This document shows, piece after piece, positions 12,227 to 12,314 of a stretch of 12,314 nucleotides of DNA. The translations under genes were made by a program, and so were the position numbers. The stretch is from Limnochordia bacterium. Lineage in GTDB: Bacteria > Bacillota > Limnochordia > Darwinibacteriales > DTU012. Location: the NCBI GenBank assembly GCA_007116995.1, contig SKHL01000309.1:1-12314 (forward strand). Reading direction: 5' to 3'. The notes below the pieces were generated by a model. The model was given only the letters and a program-made list of their open reading frames with translations, searched no databases and was not told where the DNA came from. How positions within the stretch are numbered: the stretch's first letter is position 1; every line of letters starts with the position of its first letter.

Positions 12227-12314
12227 CTAGAACGCCGTTACTTTATAATTATCCAACCAAGGCCTAATCGGTATTTTGTTTGCTACTAAGTGCTCCTTAA
12301 TCTCCCTAACCCCA
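12227..12314 (-). CDS. Possible C-terminal end of another minus-strand gene (partial)
   Basis: Of the three minus-strand frames, only one stays open from the window edge to 12229, giving about 28 codons ending ...IPIRPWLDNYKVTAF and a TAG. The stop is 46 nt before the epimerase-like ATG. The length is too short for a family call or for statistical support. Its co-orientation and spacing are those of an operon neighbour. Confidence 0.3.
   Translation of the reverse strand, partial: GVREIKEHLVANKIPIRPWLDNYKVTAF

Overview
The window looks like chromosomal DNA of a spore-forming, low-GC Gram-positive bacterium (Bacillota), more like Clostridia of the Peptococcaceae/Desulfotomaculum/Heliobacteria kind than Bacilli. 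The evidence is SpoVK, a SigH-type sporulation sigma factor, a YpmA-like small protein, the lexA-yneA divergent pair with Gram-positive SOS boxes, strong AGGAGG ribosome sites, and frequent TTG and GTG starts. The genus is not identifiable by eye. I see no transposase, integrase, CRISPR array, rRNA or tRNA.

Left block (1-6082, all + strand). The tail of mutL is followed 4 nt later by miaA, which ends in a terminator. Then comes a tightly packed run: spoVK, a single-domain GTPase, a small membrane protein with two Asp-rich motifs, a small Cys-motif membrane protein, an MFS transporter and a YnbB-type PLP enzyme. Several of these genes overlap (ATGA overlaps at 2211 and 4868, a 20-nt overlap at 2800, and an overlap near 3700). 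The frame mutL-miaA-spoVK-ynbB-lexA-yneA is familiar from Firmicutes. Here hfq and hflX, often found in it, are not seen, and the GTPase, two unnamed membrane proteins and a transporter sit inside it.

Middle block (6083-8682, + strand). It opens with a 38-codon ORF that begins like S-adenosylmethionine decarboxylase (SpeD) and then runs straight through a strong intrinsic terminator. It continues with sigH, an MgtC/SapB-type membrane protein, surE and a YpmA-like small protein. The mgtC-surE-ypmA genes are 13-16 nt apart and probably cotranscribed. The mgtC-like gene has a perfect 14-bp palindrome inside its candidate promoter spacer.

Right block (8683-12314). Three small genes of unknown function (61, 130 and 109 aa) end at a strong terminator. 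lexA follows on the minus strand, divergent from yneA, a LysM-containing cell-division inhibitor. The 184-nt lexA-yneA gap holds three recognisable LexA boxes, one over the lexA -35 region, one in the spacer of a near-perfect yneA promoter, and one in the yneA leader. This is the clearest regulatory circuit in the window. After the yneA terminator there is a short gene-free gap. A minus-strand sugar phosphate isomerase/epimerase-like TIM-barrel gene comes next, and possibly the last 28 codons of another minus-strand gene at the edge.

Most promising for novelty are the SpeD-like mini-ORF and terminator upstream of sigH, the DDxxD-bearing small membrane protein next to the GTPase, the MFS gene whose best ribosome site points to an ATT codon, and the three unknown small genes before lexA.
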